A stretch of 64,000 bases of DNA from contig NZ_BBZF01000018.1 of the NCBI RefSeq assembly GCF_020884795.1, positions 124,001 to 188,000 of the forward strand. Direction: 5' to 3'. Position numbers and translations under genes: made by a program. Positions 8,288 through 19,540 of this stretch are shown one piece after another. The number at the start of each line of letters is the position of its first letter. The stretch's first letter is position 1. This DNA comes from Micromonospora okii (GTDB lineage: Bacteria; Actinomycetota; Actinomycetes; Mycobacteriales; Micromonosporaceae). The notes under the pieces are model-generated. The model was not told the DNA's origin. It was given only the letters and a program-made list of their open reading frames with translations, and ran no database searches.

Positions 8288-8347
8288 GTTGATCAAGAGG
8301 TTTGCGTCGGGAAAGATCGTCACTCTGACGCAAACTTCTTGATCAAC
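8288..8347. repeat. Long inverted repeat between dapF and malic enzyme genes (terminator and/or dispersed element)
   Basis: The arm TTGATCAAGAGGTTTGCGTC (8289-8308) pairs with GACGCAAACTTCTTGATCAA (8327-8346) with one G:U-type difference, and the flanking G8288/C8347 also pair. The loop is 18 nt. The arms are far less G+C-rich than the surroundings, which is unusual for a plain terminator here. It lies between two convergent genes, so it could end both transcripts. Confidence 0.8.
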
Positions 8348-8395
8348 GCGTCTCCGCGGAGGGCGGGAAGCGGGGGAGCGGGGGAGCGGGGTGGG

Positions 8396-9862
8396 TCAGG
8401 GGGTGGCGCTGGCGTTGGCGGCGATTTCCGGGAGGTCGGCCGGGCCCGGGTCGGCCGCGGGGGGCGGGGCCGGCTGCTGGGCGGCGGCGCGGACGGCGGC
8501 GGCGACCGCCGGGGCGACCCGGGAGTCGAAGACGCTCGGCACGATGACCGTCGGGTTGATCTTGTCCTCGCCGACCACGTCGGCGATCGCCCGGGCGGCG
8601 GCGATCGCCATCTCCTCGGTGAACTCCTCGGCGTGCGCGTCGAGCATCCCCCGGAACACCCCGGGGAAGGCCAGCACGTTGTTGATCTGGTTGGGCTGGT
8701 CGGAGCGGCCGGTGGCGACCACCGCGGCGTGCTTGCGCGCCTCCCGGGGGTCGACCTCCGGGTCCGGGTTGGCCAGCGCGAAGACGATCGAGTCCTTGGC
8801 CATCGTGGCGATGTCGTCGCCGGTGAGCAGGTTGGGCGCGCTCACCCCGATGAAGACGTCCGCGCCGCGCACCGCCCCGGCCAGGTCGCCCGAGTAGTTC
8901 TCCCTGTTGGTGTTCTCCGCCAGCCACTGCCAGGCCGGGTTGAGCCCGGTCAGGCCGCGGTGCAGGGCGCCCTGGCGGTCGTACGCGATGATGTCGCCGA
9001 CGCCCTGGCGTAGCAGCAGCTTCATGATCGCGGTGCCGGCCGCGCCGGCGCCGGAGACGACCACCCGCACGTCCGCGATCTGCTTGCCCACCACCCGCAG
9101 CGCGTTGGTCAGCGCCGCCAGCACGCAGATCGCGGTGCCGTGCTGGTCGTCGTGGAAGACCGGGATGTCCAGCGCCTCGCGCAGCCGGGCCTCGATCTCG
9201 AAGCAGCGCGGCGCGGCGATGTCCTCCAGGTTGATCCCGCCGTACGCGGGCGCGATCGCCTTGACGATCGCCACGATCTCGTCGGTGTCCTGGGTGTCGA
9301 GCACCACCGGCCAGGCGTCCACCCCGCCGAACCGCTTGAACAGGGCGGCCTTGCCCTCCATCACCGGCAGCGACGCGGCCGGCCCGAGGTTGCCCAGGCC
9401 GAGCACGGCCGAGCCGTCGCTGACCACCGCGACCGTGTTGCGCTTGATGGTCAGCCGCCGGGCGTCGGCCGGGTTCTCGGCGATGGCCTGGCAGACCCGG
9501 GCCACCCCCGGGGTGTACGCGCGGGACAGCTCGTCGCGGTTGCGCAGCGCGACCTTGGAGCTGACCTCGATCTTGCCGCCGAGGTGCAGCAGGAACGTCC
9601 GGTCGGAGACCTTGCGCACGTCCACCCCGTCGAGCGCGGTCAGCGCGTCGACGACCTGGTCGGCGTGGCCGGCGTCGGCGGTGTCGCAGGTCAGGTCGAC
9701 CAGCACGTGCGTCGGGTCGGAGTCGACGACGTCCAGCGCGGTGACGATCGCCCCGGCCTCGCCCACGGAGGTCGTCAGGCGGCCGATCGAGGAGGCGTCC
9801 GCGGGCACCGCGATCCGGATGGTGATCGAGAACCCCGCACTCGGCAGTCGGGTGATGGCCAC
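8396..9862 (-). CDS. NAD-dependent malic enzyme with N-terminal ACT domain
   Basis: The enzyme oxidatively decarboxylates malate to pyruvate. The 488-residue protein begins with an ACT-like ligand-binding domain (about residues 8-85, GFSITIRIAVPADASSIGRL). It continues with the malic-enzyme core: SRAYTPGVARVCQAI with the catalytic Tyr, then VVSDGSAVLGLGNLGP, the metal-binding IPVFHDDQHGTA, and the NAD-binding GAGAAGTA. The GTG at 9862 has GGAGG 7 nt upstream. A 46-residue longer reading to 10000 has no homology. A C-terminal Ala/Pro-rich tail follows the core. The ACT domain suggests allosteric control by a small metabolite. Monocistronic, divergent from hflX. Confidence 0.93.
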   Translation of the reverse strand: MAITRLPSAGFSITIRIAVPADASSIGRLTTSVGEAGAIVTALDVVDSDPTHVLVDLTCDTADAGHADQVVDALTALDGVDVRKVSDRTFLLHLGGKIEVSSKVALRNRDELSRAYTPGVARVCQAIAENPADARRLTIKRNTVAVVSDGSAVLGLGNLGPAASLPVMEGKAALFKRFGGVDAWPVVLDTQDTDEIVAIVKAIAPAYGGINLEDIAAPRCFEIEARLREALDIPVFHDDQHGTAICVLAALTNALRVVGKQIADVRVVVSGAGAAGTAIMKLLLRQGVGDIIAYDRQGALHRGLTGLNPAWQWLAENTNRENYSGDLAGAVRGADVFIGVSAPNLLTGDDIATMAKDSIVFALANPDPEVDPREARKHAAVVATGRSDQPNQINNVLAFPGVFRGMLDAHAEEFTEEMAIAAARAIADVVGEDKINPTVIVPSVFDSRVAPAVAAAVRAAAQQPAPPPAADPGPADLPEIAANASATP

Positions 9863-9993
9863 GGGAATGCCTCCGTCAACGCTGATCGCAGGTCGAATGT
9901 TGTCCCGCCTTTCTACTCGCCCGTGTGCGCCGCGCCGCATTCGCCCCCACTCCCGGGGCCCCGGCGACGGGCATATAGCGGGTGCGTCGGGCG

Positions 9994-10022
9994 TTGACAC
10001 GTGACAGGATTGCTCGTACGCG
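9994..10022 (+). promoter_or_regulatory. Candidate hflX promoter
   Basis: A perfect -35 TTGACA (9994-9999) is followed after 17 nt by TACGCG (10017-10022), a weak -10. If it is used, transcription starts near 10029 and the GTG at 10001 cannot be the hflX start. A GACAG-N4-CTGTC palindrome (10022-10035) overlaps the predicted start site and could be an operator. Confidence 0.4.
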
Positions 10023-10084
10023 ACAGAAAGCTGTCATTGCGGGACAGACCGTCACCGCAGAGCAGAACGGACAGGAGGCGCGGC

Positions 10085-11530
10085 TTGCGCGACCAGGAGA
10101 CCTACGTACCCTTCTCGGACGACGAGCTCGAAGCGACCACTGGGGAGTTCGAGCTGGCGGAGCGGCAGGCGCTGCGGCGGGTCCCTGGCCTCTCGACCGA
10201 GCTGACCGACATCACCGAGGTCGAGTACCGCCAGCTCCGGCTGGAGCGGGTCGTCCTCGTCGGCGTCTGGACGGAGGGCAGCCAGACCGACGCCGACAAC
10301 TCCCTCACCGAGCTGGCGGCGCTGGCCGAGACCGCCGGCTCGCAGGTGCTGGAGGGGCTGATCCAGCGCCGCAACCGCCCCGACCCGGCGACCTACGTCG
10401 GCCGGGGCAAGGTCGACGACCTCGGCGCGGTGGTGCTCTCCACCGGGGCCGACACGGTGATCTGCGACGGGGAGCTGTCCCCGTCCCAGCTCCGCAACCT
10501 GGAGCAGCGCACCAAGGTCAAGGTGATCGACCGGACGGCGCTGATCCTCGACATCTTCGCCCAGCACGCCAAGAGCAAGGAGGGCAAGGCGCAGGTCGAG
10601 CTGGCCCAGCTCGAATACCTGCTCCCGCGCCTGCGCGGCTGGGGCGAGACGCTGTCCCGGCAGGGCGGTGGCGCCGGCGGTGGCGCGGGTGGCGGCGTGG
10701 GCCTGCGCGGCCCCGGTGAGACCAAGCTGGAGACCGACCGGCGACGCATCCGCACCCGCATCGCCCGGCTGCGCCGGGAGATCAAGGCCATGAAGACGGT
10801 CCGGCAGACCAAGCGCGCCCGCCGGTCCCGCAACGCCGTGCCGGCGGTGGCCATCGCCGGCTACACCAACGCCGGCAAGTCCAGCCTGCTCAACCGGCTC
10901 ACCGGGGCCGGCGTGCTGGTGGAGAACGCGCTGTTCGCCACGCTGGACCCGACCACCCGCCGGGCCACCGCCGCCGACGGCCGGCTCTACACGCTCTCCG
11001 ACACCGTCGGGTTCGTCCGGCACCTGCCGCACCAGATCGTCGAGGCGTTCCGCTCGACCCTGGAGGAGGTCGCCGCCGCCGACCTGGTGGTGCACGTCGT
11101 CGACGGCGCCCACCCCGACCCGGAGGAGCAGGTCCGGGCCGTCCGTGAGGTGCTCGCCGAGGTGGGCGCGGACCGGCTGCCCGAACTGCTGGTGGTCAAC
11201 AAGATCGACGCCGCCGACGAGGAGACCCTGCTGCGGCTCAAGCGGCTCTGGCCGGACGCCGTCTTCGCCGCCGCCCACTCCGGTCGGGGCATCGACGACG
11301 TGCGGGCCGCGATCGAGCAGCGGCTGCCCAGCCCGGCGGTGGAGGTCCGCGCCGTGCTGCCGTACGACCGGGGGGACCTGGTCGCCCGGGTGCACCGGCA
11401 GGGCGAGGTGCTCAGCACCGCCCACCTGCCGGAGGGGACGCTGCTGCACGTGCGGGTCGGCGAGGCGCTGGCCGCCGAGCTGGCGCCGTTCGCGGCGGCG
11501 GAGGAGCGGGTCGTCGCCTACACCGGCTGA
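10085..11530 (+). CDS. hflX: Ribosome-associated GTPase HflX
   Basis: HflX is a GTPase that binds the 50S subunit and splits stalled or stressed ribosomes. The protein, about 481 residues, has the N-terminal HflX domain (LVGVWTEG, then TYVGRGKVDDL) and a Gly-rich linker (QGGGAGGGAGGGVGLRGPGE). A GTPase domain follows with GYTNAGKSSLLNRL (G1), a G3-like SDTVGFVRHLP and VVNKID (G4). I chose the TTG at 10085 because AGGAGG lies 6 nt upstream and homologues begin near RDQETYVPF. The GTG at 10001 gives 28 extra residues with no SD and overlaps the promoter region. The product is a relative of M. tuberculosis Rv2725c, also near dapF. Confidence 0.93.
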   Translation: MRDQETYVPFSDDELEATTGEFELAERQALRRVPGLSTELTDITEVEYRQLRLERVVLVGVWTEGSQTDADNSLTELAALAETAGSQVLEGLIQRRNRPDPATYVGRGKVDDLGAVVLSTGADTVICDGELSPSQLRNLEQRTKVKVIDRTALILDIFAQHAKSKEGKAQVELAQLEYLLPRLRGWGETLSRQGGGAGGGAGGGVGLRGPGETKLETDRRRIRTRIARLRREIKAMKTVRQTKRARRSRNAVPAVAIAGYTNAGKSSLLNRLTGAGVLVENALFATLDPTTRRATAADGRLYTLSDTVGFVRHLPHQIVEAFRSTLEEVAAADLVVHVVDGAHPDPEEQVRAVREVLAEVGADRLPELLVVNKIDAADEETLLRLKRLWPDAVFAAAHSGRGIDDVRAAIEQRLPSPAVEVRAVLPYDRGDLVARVHRQGEVLSTAHLPEGTLLHVRVGEALAAELAPFAAAEERVVAYTG

Positions 11531-11539
11531 CGGGGGCGT

Positions 11540-11566
11540 GGGCGGGGCAACATCGTCGCCCCGCCC
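11540..11566 (+). terminator. Hairpin after hflX
   Basis: GGGCGGGGC (11540-11548) pairs with GCCCCGCCC (11558-11566) over a 9-nt loop, 10 bp after the hflX stop. Confidence 0.6.
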
Positions 11567-11658
11567 CGTCCCGCCGTCCGCCCCACGGCCCACCCCCGGG
11601 CGCGGCGGGCGGTCCCGGCATGACCGTCACCTTCCCGTCGGCATGCGACACTGAGCCA

Positions 11659-13431
11659 ATGCGCCGCGCTGTTTCCTCGGTCACGGTTGCCCTCGGCCTG
11701 CTCGGGGCGACCGTGGCGCTCCCCGGAGCCATCCTGGCCGCGCCTGCGGCCGCCGCGCCCGAGTCGACCCCGGGCAAGAAGCGCTGCACGGTGACCGACG
11801 AGCGGCTGCGGGAGATCTCCGGCCTGGTGGCGACCAAGGACGGGTACGTCGTGATCAACGACGGGACCACCGACGAGAGCCGCAAGCGGGTCTTCTTCCT
11901 CGACACCAGATGCAGGATCAGCGGGGAGCCGGTGCGCTACTCCGGCAACGGTCCGCTCGACACCGAGGACCTCGCGCTCTCCCCGGACGGCAAGAAGCTG
12001 TGGATCGCCGACACCGGCGACAACATCACGAACACCACGCGGCGGGAGCGGGTGGCCGTGTGGAGCATGCCGGTCGACGGGTCGTCCCGGCCGGTGCTGC
12101 ACCGCCTCTCCTACCCGGAGAAGAAGCCGCACGACGCCGAGGCGCTGCTGATCGGCAACGACGGCAAGCCGCTGATCATCACGAAGGTGGCCAGCGGCAA
12201 GGCCCAGATCTTCGCCCCCTCCGGGAAGCTGCAGACCGGCGACACCGAGCCGGTGCCGATGACGAAGGTCGGCGAGATCGGGCTGCCCAAGACCAACACC
12301 GAATCCCGGCTGGGGGTCCTCGGCCGGGTCGCCATCACCGGCGCGGCCCGGTCGCCGGACGGCGCGCGGGTGGTGCTGCGCACGTACGCCGACGCCTTCG
12401 AGTACGACGTGTCGAACGGCGACCTCGTCGGCGCGCTGACCGGCGGGAAGCCCCGGGTGACCCCGCTGACGGACCCGTTCGGCGAGGCGATCTCGTACAC
12501 GCCGGACGGCAAGTCCTTCGTCACCGTCTCCGACGGCGGGGAACTGGCCGAGGACGACCCCATCGAGATCCTCGCCTACACCCCCTCCACCAAGGGGGCC
12601 GAGGCGCTGGCCGGCGCGGCCGGCCCGCCGAAGCCGACGGCGGAGAAGTCCTGGATGGAGGGGCTGAGCCTCGACGAGATCACGTACCTGATCGCGGCGG
12701 TCGGCGTGATCGGCGCGCTGATGGTCGGGGCGGGCGTCCTCGGCATCGTCCGGGCCCGGAAGCGTCCCGCGCCGCCCGACGACCCGAGGGACGACTCCGA
12801 CCTGCCGGAGCGCGACGAGTTCCCGCTGAACGTCGCCCCGGTGGAGCCCGCCCGGGCCCGGCCCGTCGACGGCCCGCCCCAGGGCGGGGACCGGCCCCGG
12901 GGCGGCGTCTACGGCGGCGGTGCCCCGGCGCGCGGCGGGGTCTACGGCGGGGCACCGGCGGACGCCGGGCCGGGCCGGGCGACCCCCGGCAGCGGCGTGT
13001 ACGGCGGCGGCGCACCGGCCGGTGGCGGCGGTCGCCCCCAGGGCGACGGTCGCGGCGGTCGTCCCCAGGGCGGCGGAGTGTACGGCGGTGGTCGGCCCGC
13101 CGGCAGCGGCGTGTACGGCGCGGGTCAGTCCGCCGGTGGCCCTCCCCCCGGCGGCGGGCAGCCCGGACGGAACGGCCAGCCCGGTCGCGGCGCGGTCCAC
13201 GGCGGCGGCCGGGACGCGCAGCCGGGTCGCGGTGGGGGACGGGCGCAGCCGCCCCGGCGGGAGCAGGACCCCCGGGACCCGCGAGCGGGCCGGCGGGGCG
13301 ACGGCGGCCGGGGCGACGGCGCTCGCGGTCGGGGCGACGGCCGGCGGGGCGACGGTGGGCACGACGACGGGCGGGGCCGGCACGGTCAGCCGCCCGGCGG
13401 CGGTCGCGGGTACCGGGGCGACCGGTACTGA
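11659..13431 (+). CDS. Secreted, membrane-anchored propeller-like protein with Gly/Arg-rich VYGGG-repeat tail
   Basis: I do not recognise a named family for this 590-residue protein. From N to C it shows four regions. A signal peptide comes first (MRRAVSSVTVALGLLGATVALPG, cleavage likely after an AAPAAAA stretch). A region of about 300 residues follows with short motifs such as LALSPDGKKLWIADTGDN and ISYTPDGKSFVTVSDGGE, which look like beta-propeller blades. A single membrane helix sits near 345-370 (YLIAAVGVIGALMVGAGVLGIV). The last 200 residues are disordered and presumably cytoplasmic, with seven or so copies of GGVYGGG-type units and then a dense Gly/Arg/Asp stretch. The ATG at 11659 starts the signal peptide; an ATG at 11620 would add 13 non-signal residues. 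It faces lexA. Confidence 0.8.
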   Translation: MRRAVSSVTVALGLLGATVALPGAILAAPAAAAPESTPGKKRCTVTDERLREISGLVATKDGYVVINDGTTDESRKRVFFLDTRCRISGEPVRYSGNGPLDTEDLALSPDGKKLWIADTGDNITNTTRRERVAVWSMPVDGSSRPVLHRLSYPEKKPHDAEALLIGNDGKPLIITKVASGKAQIFAPSGKLQTGDTEPVPMTKVGEIGLPKTNTESRLGVLGRVAITGAARSPDGARVVLRTYADAFEYDVSNGDLVGALTGGKPRVTPLTDPFGEAISYTPDGKSFVTVSDGGELAEDDPIEILAYTPSTKGAEALAGAAGPPKPTAEKSWMEGLSLDEITYLIAAVGVIGALMVGAGVLGIVRARKRPAPPDDPRDDSDLPERDEFPLNVAPVEPARARPVDGPPQGGDRPRGGVYGGGAPARGGVYGGAPADAGPGRATPGSGVYGGGAPAGGGGRPQGDGRGGRPQGGGVYGGGRPAGSGVYGAGQSAGGPPPGGGQPGRNGQPGRGAVHGGGRDAQPGRGGGRAQPPRREQDPRDPRAGRRGDGGRGDGARGRGDGRRGDGGHDDGRGRHGQPPGGGRGYRGDRY

Positions 13432-13453
13432 CCGACTACCCGGCCGCCCGGAC

Positions 13454-13488
13454 GACGTCAGCCGGGCCGGCGAGGGCCGGCTGACGTC
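13454..13488. terminator. Bidirectional hairpin between the secreted protein gene and lexA
   Basis: GACGTCAGCCGG (13454-13465) pairs perfectly with CCGGCTGACGTC (13477-13488) over an 11-nt loop, between two convergent stop codons. Confidence 0.7.
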
Positions 13489-13518
13489 ACCCGAGTCCGG
13501 CCGGATGCGGGCGTGCGG

Positions 13519-14304
13519 TCAGATGCGGCGCAGGACGGCCACGACCCGGCCCATGATGGTCGCGTCGTCGCCCGGGATCGGGTCGAAGGCCGGGTTCTGC
13601 GGCATCAGCCAGACGTGGCCGTCGCGCCGGCGGTAGGTCTTCACGGTCGCCTCGCCGTCGAGCATCGCCGCGACGATGTCCCCGGCCTCGGCGGTCGGCT
13701 GCTGCCGGACCACCACCCAGTCTCCGTCGCAGATCGCGGCGTCGAGCATCGAGTCGCCCTTGACCTGGAGCATGAAGACCTCGCCCTCGCCCACCAGCTC
13801 GCGGGGGAGGGGGAAGACATCCTCCACCGCCTGCTCGGCCAGGATCGGGCCGCCGGCGGCGATCCGGCCCAGCATCGGCACGTAGGCCGGGGCGGGGCGC
13901 TGCGAGCGGGACGCCTCGTCGTCGAGCGTGTCGTTGGGGGCGCGGACGTCCACGGCGCGCGGCCGGTTGGGGTCGCGGCGCAGGAAGCCCTTCTTCTCCA
14001 GCTCCTTGAGCTGGTAGGCGACGCTGGACGGGGAGACCAGGCCCACGGCCTCACCGATCTCCCGCACGCTCGGCGGGTACCCGTGCCGCTCGACCCAGGT
14101 GCGGATGAACTCCAGGATGCGGCGCTGCCGGGCGGTCAGGTCGACGGTGGCCGGTTCGGGGAAGCTGCTGACCACGGGGGTGACCGGGCGCACGGCGGGC
14201 TGCCCGGCCCGGCTGCGCGCGGCGCGGGGGCGCCGGGTGGCCGGCGGACCCGCCTCGGCGATCTGCTGCGGGTTCTTCGGCCGGCTGGCCCGGTCGTCGG
14301 TCAC
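13519..14304 (-). CDS. lexA: SOS repressor LexA
   Basis: LexA represses DNA-damage genes and cleaves itself when RecA is activated. The 261-residue protein has a winged-helix DNA-binding domain (about 55-115, with YPPSVREIGEAVGLVSPSSV). The cleavage site is Ala150-Gly151 in GRIAAGGPI. The catalytic dyad is Ser185 (KGDSMLDAAI) and Lys222 (ATVKTYRR). The N-terminal 50 residues are an Arg/Pro-rich extension absent from E. coli LexA. The GTG at 14304 has AGGGAGGA upstream. Two SOS boxes lie 180-230 bp upstream, consistent with autoregulation. Gene order lexA-nrdR matches other actinobacteria. Confidence 0.96.
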   Translation of the reverse strand: MTDDRASRPKNPQQIAEAGPPATRRPRAARSRAGQPAVRPVTPVVSSFPEPATVDLTARQRRILEFIRTWVERHGYPPSVREIGEAVGLVSPSSVAYQLKELEKKGFLRRDPNRPRAVDVRAPNDTLDDEASRSQRPAPAYVPMLGRIAAGGPILAEQAVEDVFPLPRELVGEGEVFMLQVKGDSMLDAAICDGDWVVVRQQPTAEAGDIVAAMLDGEATVKTYRRRDGHVWLMPQNPAFDPIPGDDATIMGRVVAVLRRI

Positions 14305-14483
14305 GTCCGTCCTCCCTGGTCGGCGCTGGGTGCCTCGGCGGCTCGTGGTGTGGATGGGGGTGTGGCCACCGATCCGACGCGACCCGCCGGGCTCGGTTGT
14401 TCTTGACCGTATAGGTGGGATCAGTCATTTTCAAACATCTGTACGACCTTCGTCGGCGTGTCGGAGCCGAAAAGCGGGAAATC

Positions 14484-14497
14484 CGAACGCCTGTTCT
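14484..14497 (-). promoter_or_regulatory. Second, imperfect SOS box upstream of lexA
   Basis: CGAAC-GCCT-GTTCT matches the actinobacterial SOS box CGAAC-N4-GTTCG at 9 of 10 specified positions. On the lexA strand it lies just downstream of a possible -10 (TATCAG), where bound LexA would block transcription. Confidence 0.6.
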
Positions 14498-14516
14498 GAT
14501 AAATGGTACGCCGTGG

Positions 14517-14532
14517 TCGAACACCCGTTCGA
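14517..14532 (-). promoter_or_regulatory. Perfect SOS box (LexA operator) upstream of lexA
   Basis: TCGAACACCCGTTCGA is a perfect palindromic TCGAAC-N4-GTTCGA operator of the Gram-positive/actinobacterial type. On the lexA strand it overlaps the -35 region of a promoter whose -10 would be TATCAG. With the second box it brackets that promoter. The transcript would have a leader of about 180 nt. An alternative lexA promoter with TATACG (14408-14413) lies closer to the gene. Confidence 0.88.
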
Positions 14533-14663
14533 CTGTCGTTCCTTTCGGTGGGTCAGGGGTGTGCCCCGTGTCCGCCCGGGCCGTGCCGCGTTGCACACTC
14601 GGCGGGGCGGGGGAGATGCGGCGGGGGCGTGATTCTGGCGACTCGCCGGAGGTGCCGGCCAAC

Positions 14664-14708
14664 TTGACCTCGGTCCGTGGGGCGAATACGGTCGACCCCT
14701 AGATGTAG
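14664..14708 (+). promoter_or_regulatory. nrdR-nrdJ promoter with possible NrdR box at the start site
   Basis: TTGACC (14664-14669), a 17-nt spacer and TACGGT (14687-14692) form one of the best promoters in the window. The predicted start is near 14699, inside CTAGATGTAG (14699-14708), which resembles half of an NrdR operator. Autoregulation by NrdR is therefore plausible; a second box at the usual spacing is not obvious. Confidence 0.5.
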
Positions 14709-14865
14709 TAGTCACACGGGCGTAAGTCGCCTACAGGTTGGGTTCGACTACCGACCGCACTCCCGTCGCCGCATCCCGGTGGCGGCCCCTGCGCGGGGCC
14801 GGCGCCGTGGTTCCGCGCGTCCGGGGGTGTGTCGGTGTGCCCGCCGTCGATGAGGAGGTCAGGCG

Positions 14866-15384
14866 ATGCGGTGCCCGTACTGCCGGCACGCCGACTCGCG
14901 GGTCGTCGACTCCCGCGAGGCCGACGACGGCCAGTTGATCCGCCGGCGGCGGTCCTGCCCGGAGTGCGGCAAGCGGTTCACCACCCACGAGGAGGCGGTG
15001 CTCGCGGTGGTCAAGCGCAGCGGGGTCACCGAGCCGTTCAGCCGCATCAAGATCATCGGCGGGGTGCGCAAGGCGTGCCAGGGCCGGCCGGTCGACGAGG
15101 ACTCGATCGCCCTGCTCGCCCAGAAGGTCGAGGAGACCGTCCGGGCCAAGGGCGCCGCCGAGATCCCCAGCCACGACGTGGGGCTGGCGATCCTCGGGCC
15201 GCTGCGGGACCTGGACGAGGTGGCGTACCTCCGCTTCGCCAGCGTCTACCGCTCGTTCGACTCGCTGGCCGACTTCGAGCGCGAGATCGAGACGCTGCGG
15301 GCCGCCGCCCGCGCCCGTGCGGGTGCCGCCGGGGCGGACGGCGACGCCGGGGCCGCGGCGGGGGCCGCGGGCCGTACCAATTGA
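14866..15384 (+). CDS. nrdR: Transcriptional regulator NrdR (ribonucleotide reductase repressor)
   Basis: NrdR is a zinc-ribbon, ATP-cone repressor that senses dATP/ATP and represses ribonucleotide reductase genes. The 172-residue protein begins MRCPYCRHADSRVVDSR, with the zinc cysteines Cys3, Cys6, Cys31 and Cys34 (RSCPECGKRF). The ATP-cone follows (about 48-135, KRSGVTEPFSRIKIIGGVRKAC). The C-terminal 25 residues are Ala/Gly-rich and species-specific. The ATG at 14866 has GAGGAGG at 14852-14858. It is the first gene of a likely operon with nrdJ, which starts 65 bp after the nrdR stop. Confidence 0.97.
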   Translation: MRCPYCRHADSRVVDSREADDGQLIRRRRSCPECGKRFTTHEEAVLAVVKRSGVTEPFSRIKIIGGVRKACQGRPVDEDSIALLAQKVEETVRAKGAAEIPSHDVGLAILGPLRDLDEVAYLRFASVYRSFDSLADFEREIETLRAAARARAGAAGADGDAGAAAGAAGRTN

Positions 15385-15448
15385 TTTTTGCTGGTTTCTG
15401 ACAGTTGGACGCGCGGCGGGTGACCGCGCAGACGAGGGGGCGGATGAG

Positions 15449-19408
<3,960 letters not shown>

Positions 19409-19418
19409 GGGATGCGGC

Positions 19419-19456
19419 GGTCGAGCCCCGGGCGCTGACGCGCCCGGGGCTCGACC
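19419..19456 (+). terminator. Strong hairpin after nrdJ
   Basis: A perfect 17-bp stem, arms 19419-19435 and 19440-19456 (core GAGCCCCGGGCGC), closes a 4-nt loop 10 bp after the nrdJ stop. Confidence 0.85.
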
Positions 19457-19462
19457 TGCCGG

Positions 19463-19515
19463 AAAGGAAGGGCACCTTGTTAACGCCTGCGGTAGAGAAG
19501 GGAACCCCTCTCACA
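19463..19515 (+). repeat. Dispersed GGAAGGG-GTTAACGC repeat, copy A
   Basis: AAGGAAGGGCACCTTGTTAA is followed by CGCCTGCGGTAGAGAAGGG and a degenerate second half. Related copies occur at 21755-21812, 27351-27404, 55022-55073 and 60862-60885. This copy follows the nrdJ terminator. Confidence 0.7.
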
Positions 19516-19528
19516 CCCGAGGCGTGAC

Positions 19529-19534
19529 TACCCT
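19529..19534 (+). promoter_or_regulatory. Putative -10 box (TACCCT), leaderless type
   Basis: TACCCT lies 6 nt before the ATG at 19541 with no ribosome binding site between them. Confidence 0.35.
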
Positions 19535-19540
19535 GTCCCG

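Larger units (their letters stand above)
14305..14865. other. 560-bp lexA-nrdR intergenic region
   Basis: This gap holds the lexA promoter with two SOS boxes and, 130 bp further, an nrdR promoter; both are annotated separately. I see no convincing gene. In M. tuberculosis the divergent SOS-induced LysM/cell-division gene Rv2719c occupies this position; here no LysM protein is readable in any frame. Confidence 0.6.

Noticed and set aside
12900..13200. Repetitive DNA of the VYGGG region as a separate non-coding repeat
   Set aside because: The repetition is at the protein level inside an open frame and does not extend outside the gene.
14415..14702. A small plus-strand gene between lexA and nrdR
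   Set aside because: No ribosome binding site and no recognisable motif; it covers the SOS boxes and the nrdR promoter.
14700..14765. A possible tRNA around a GGTTCGACT T-loop-like sequence
   Set aside because: No acceptor, D or anticodon stem can be formed; it is leader sequence of nrdR.
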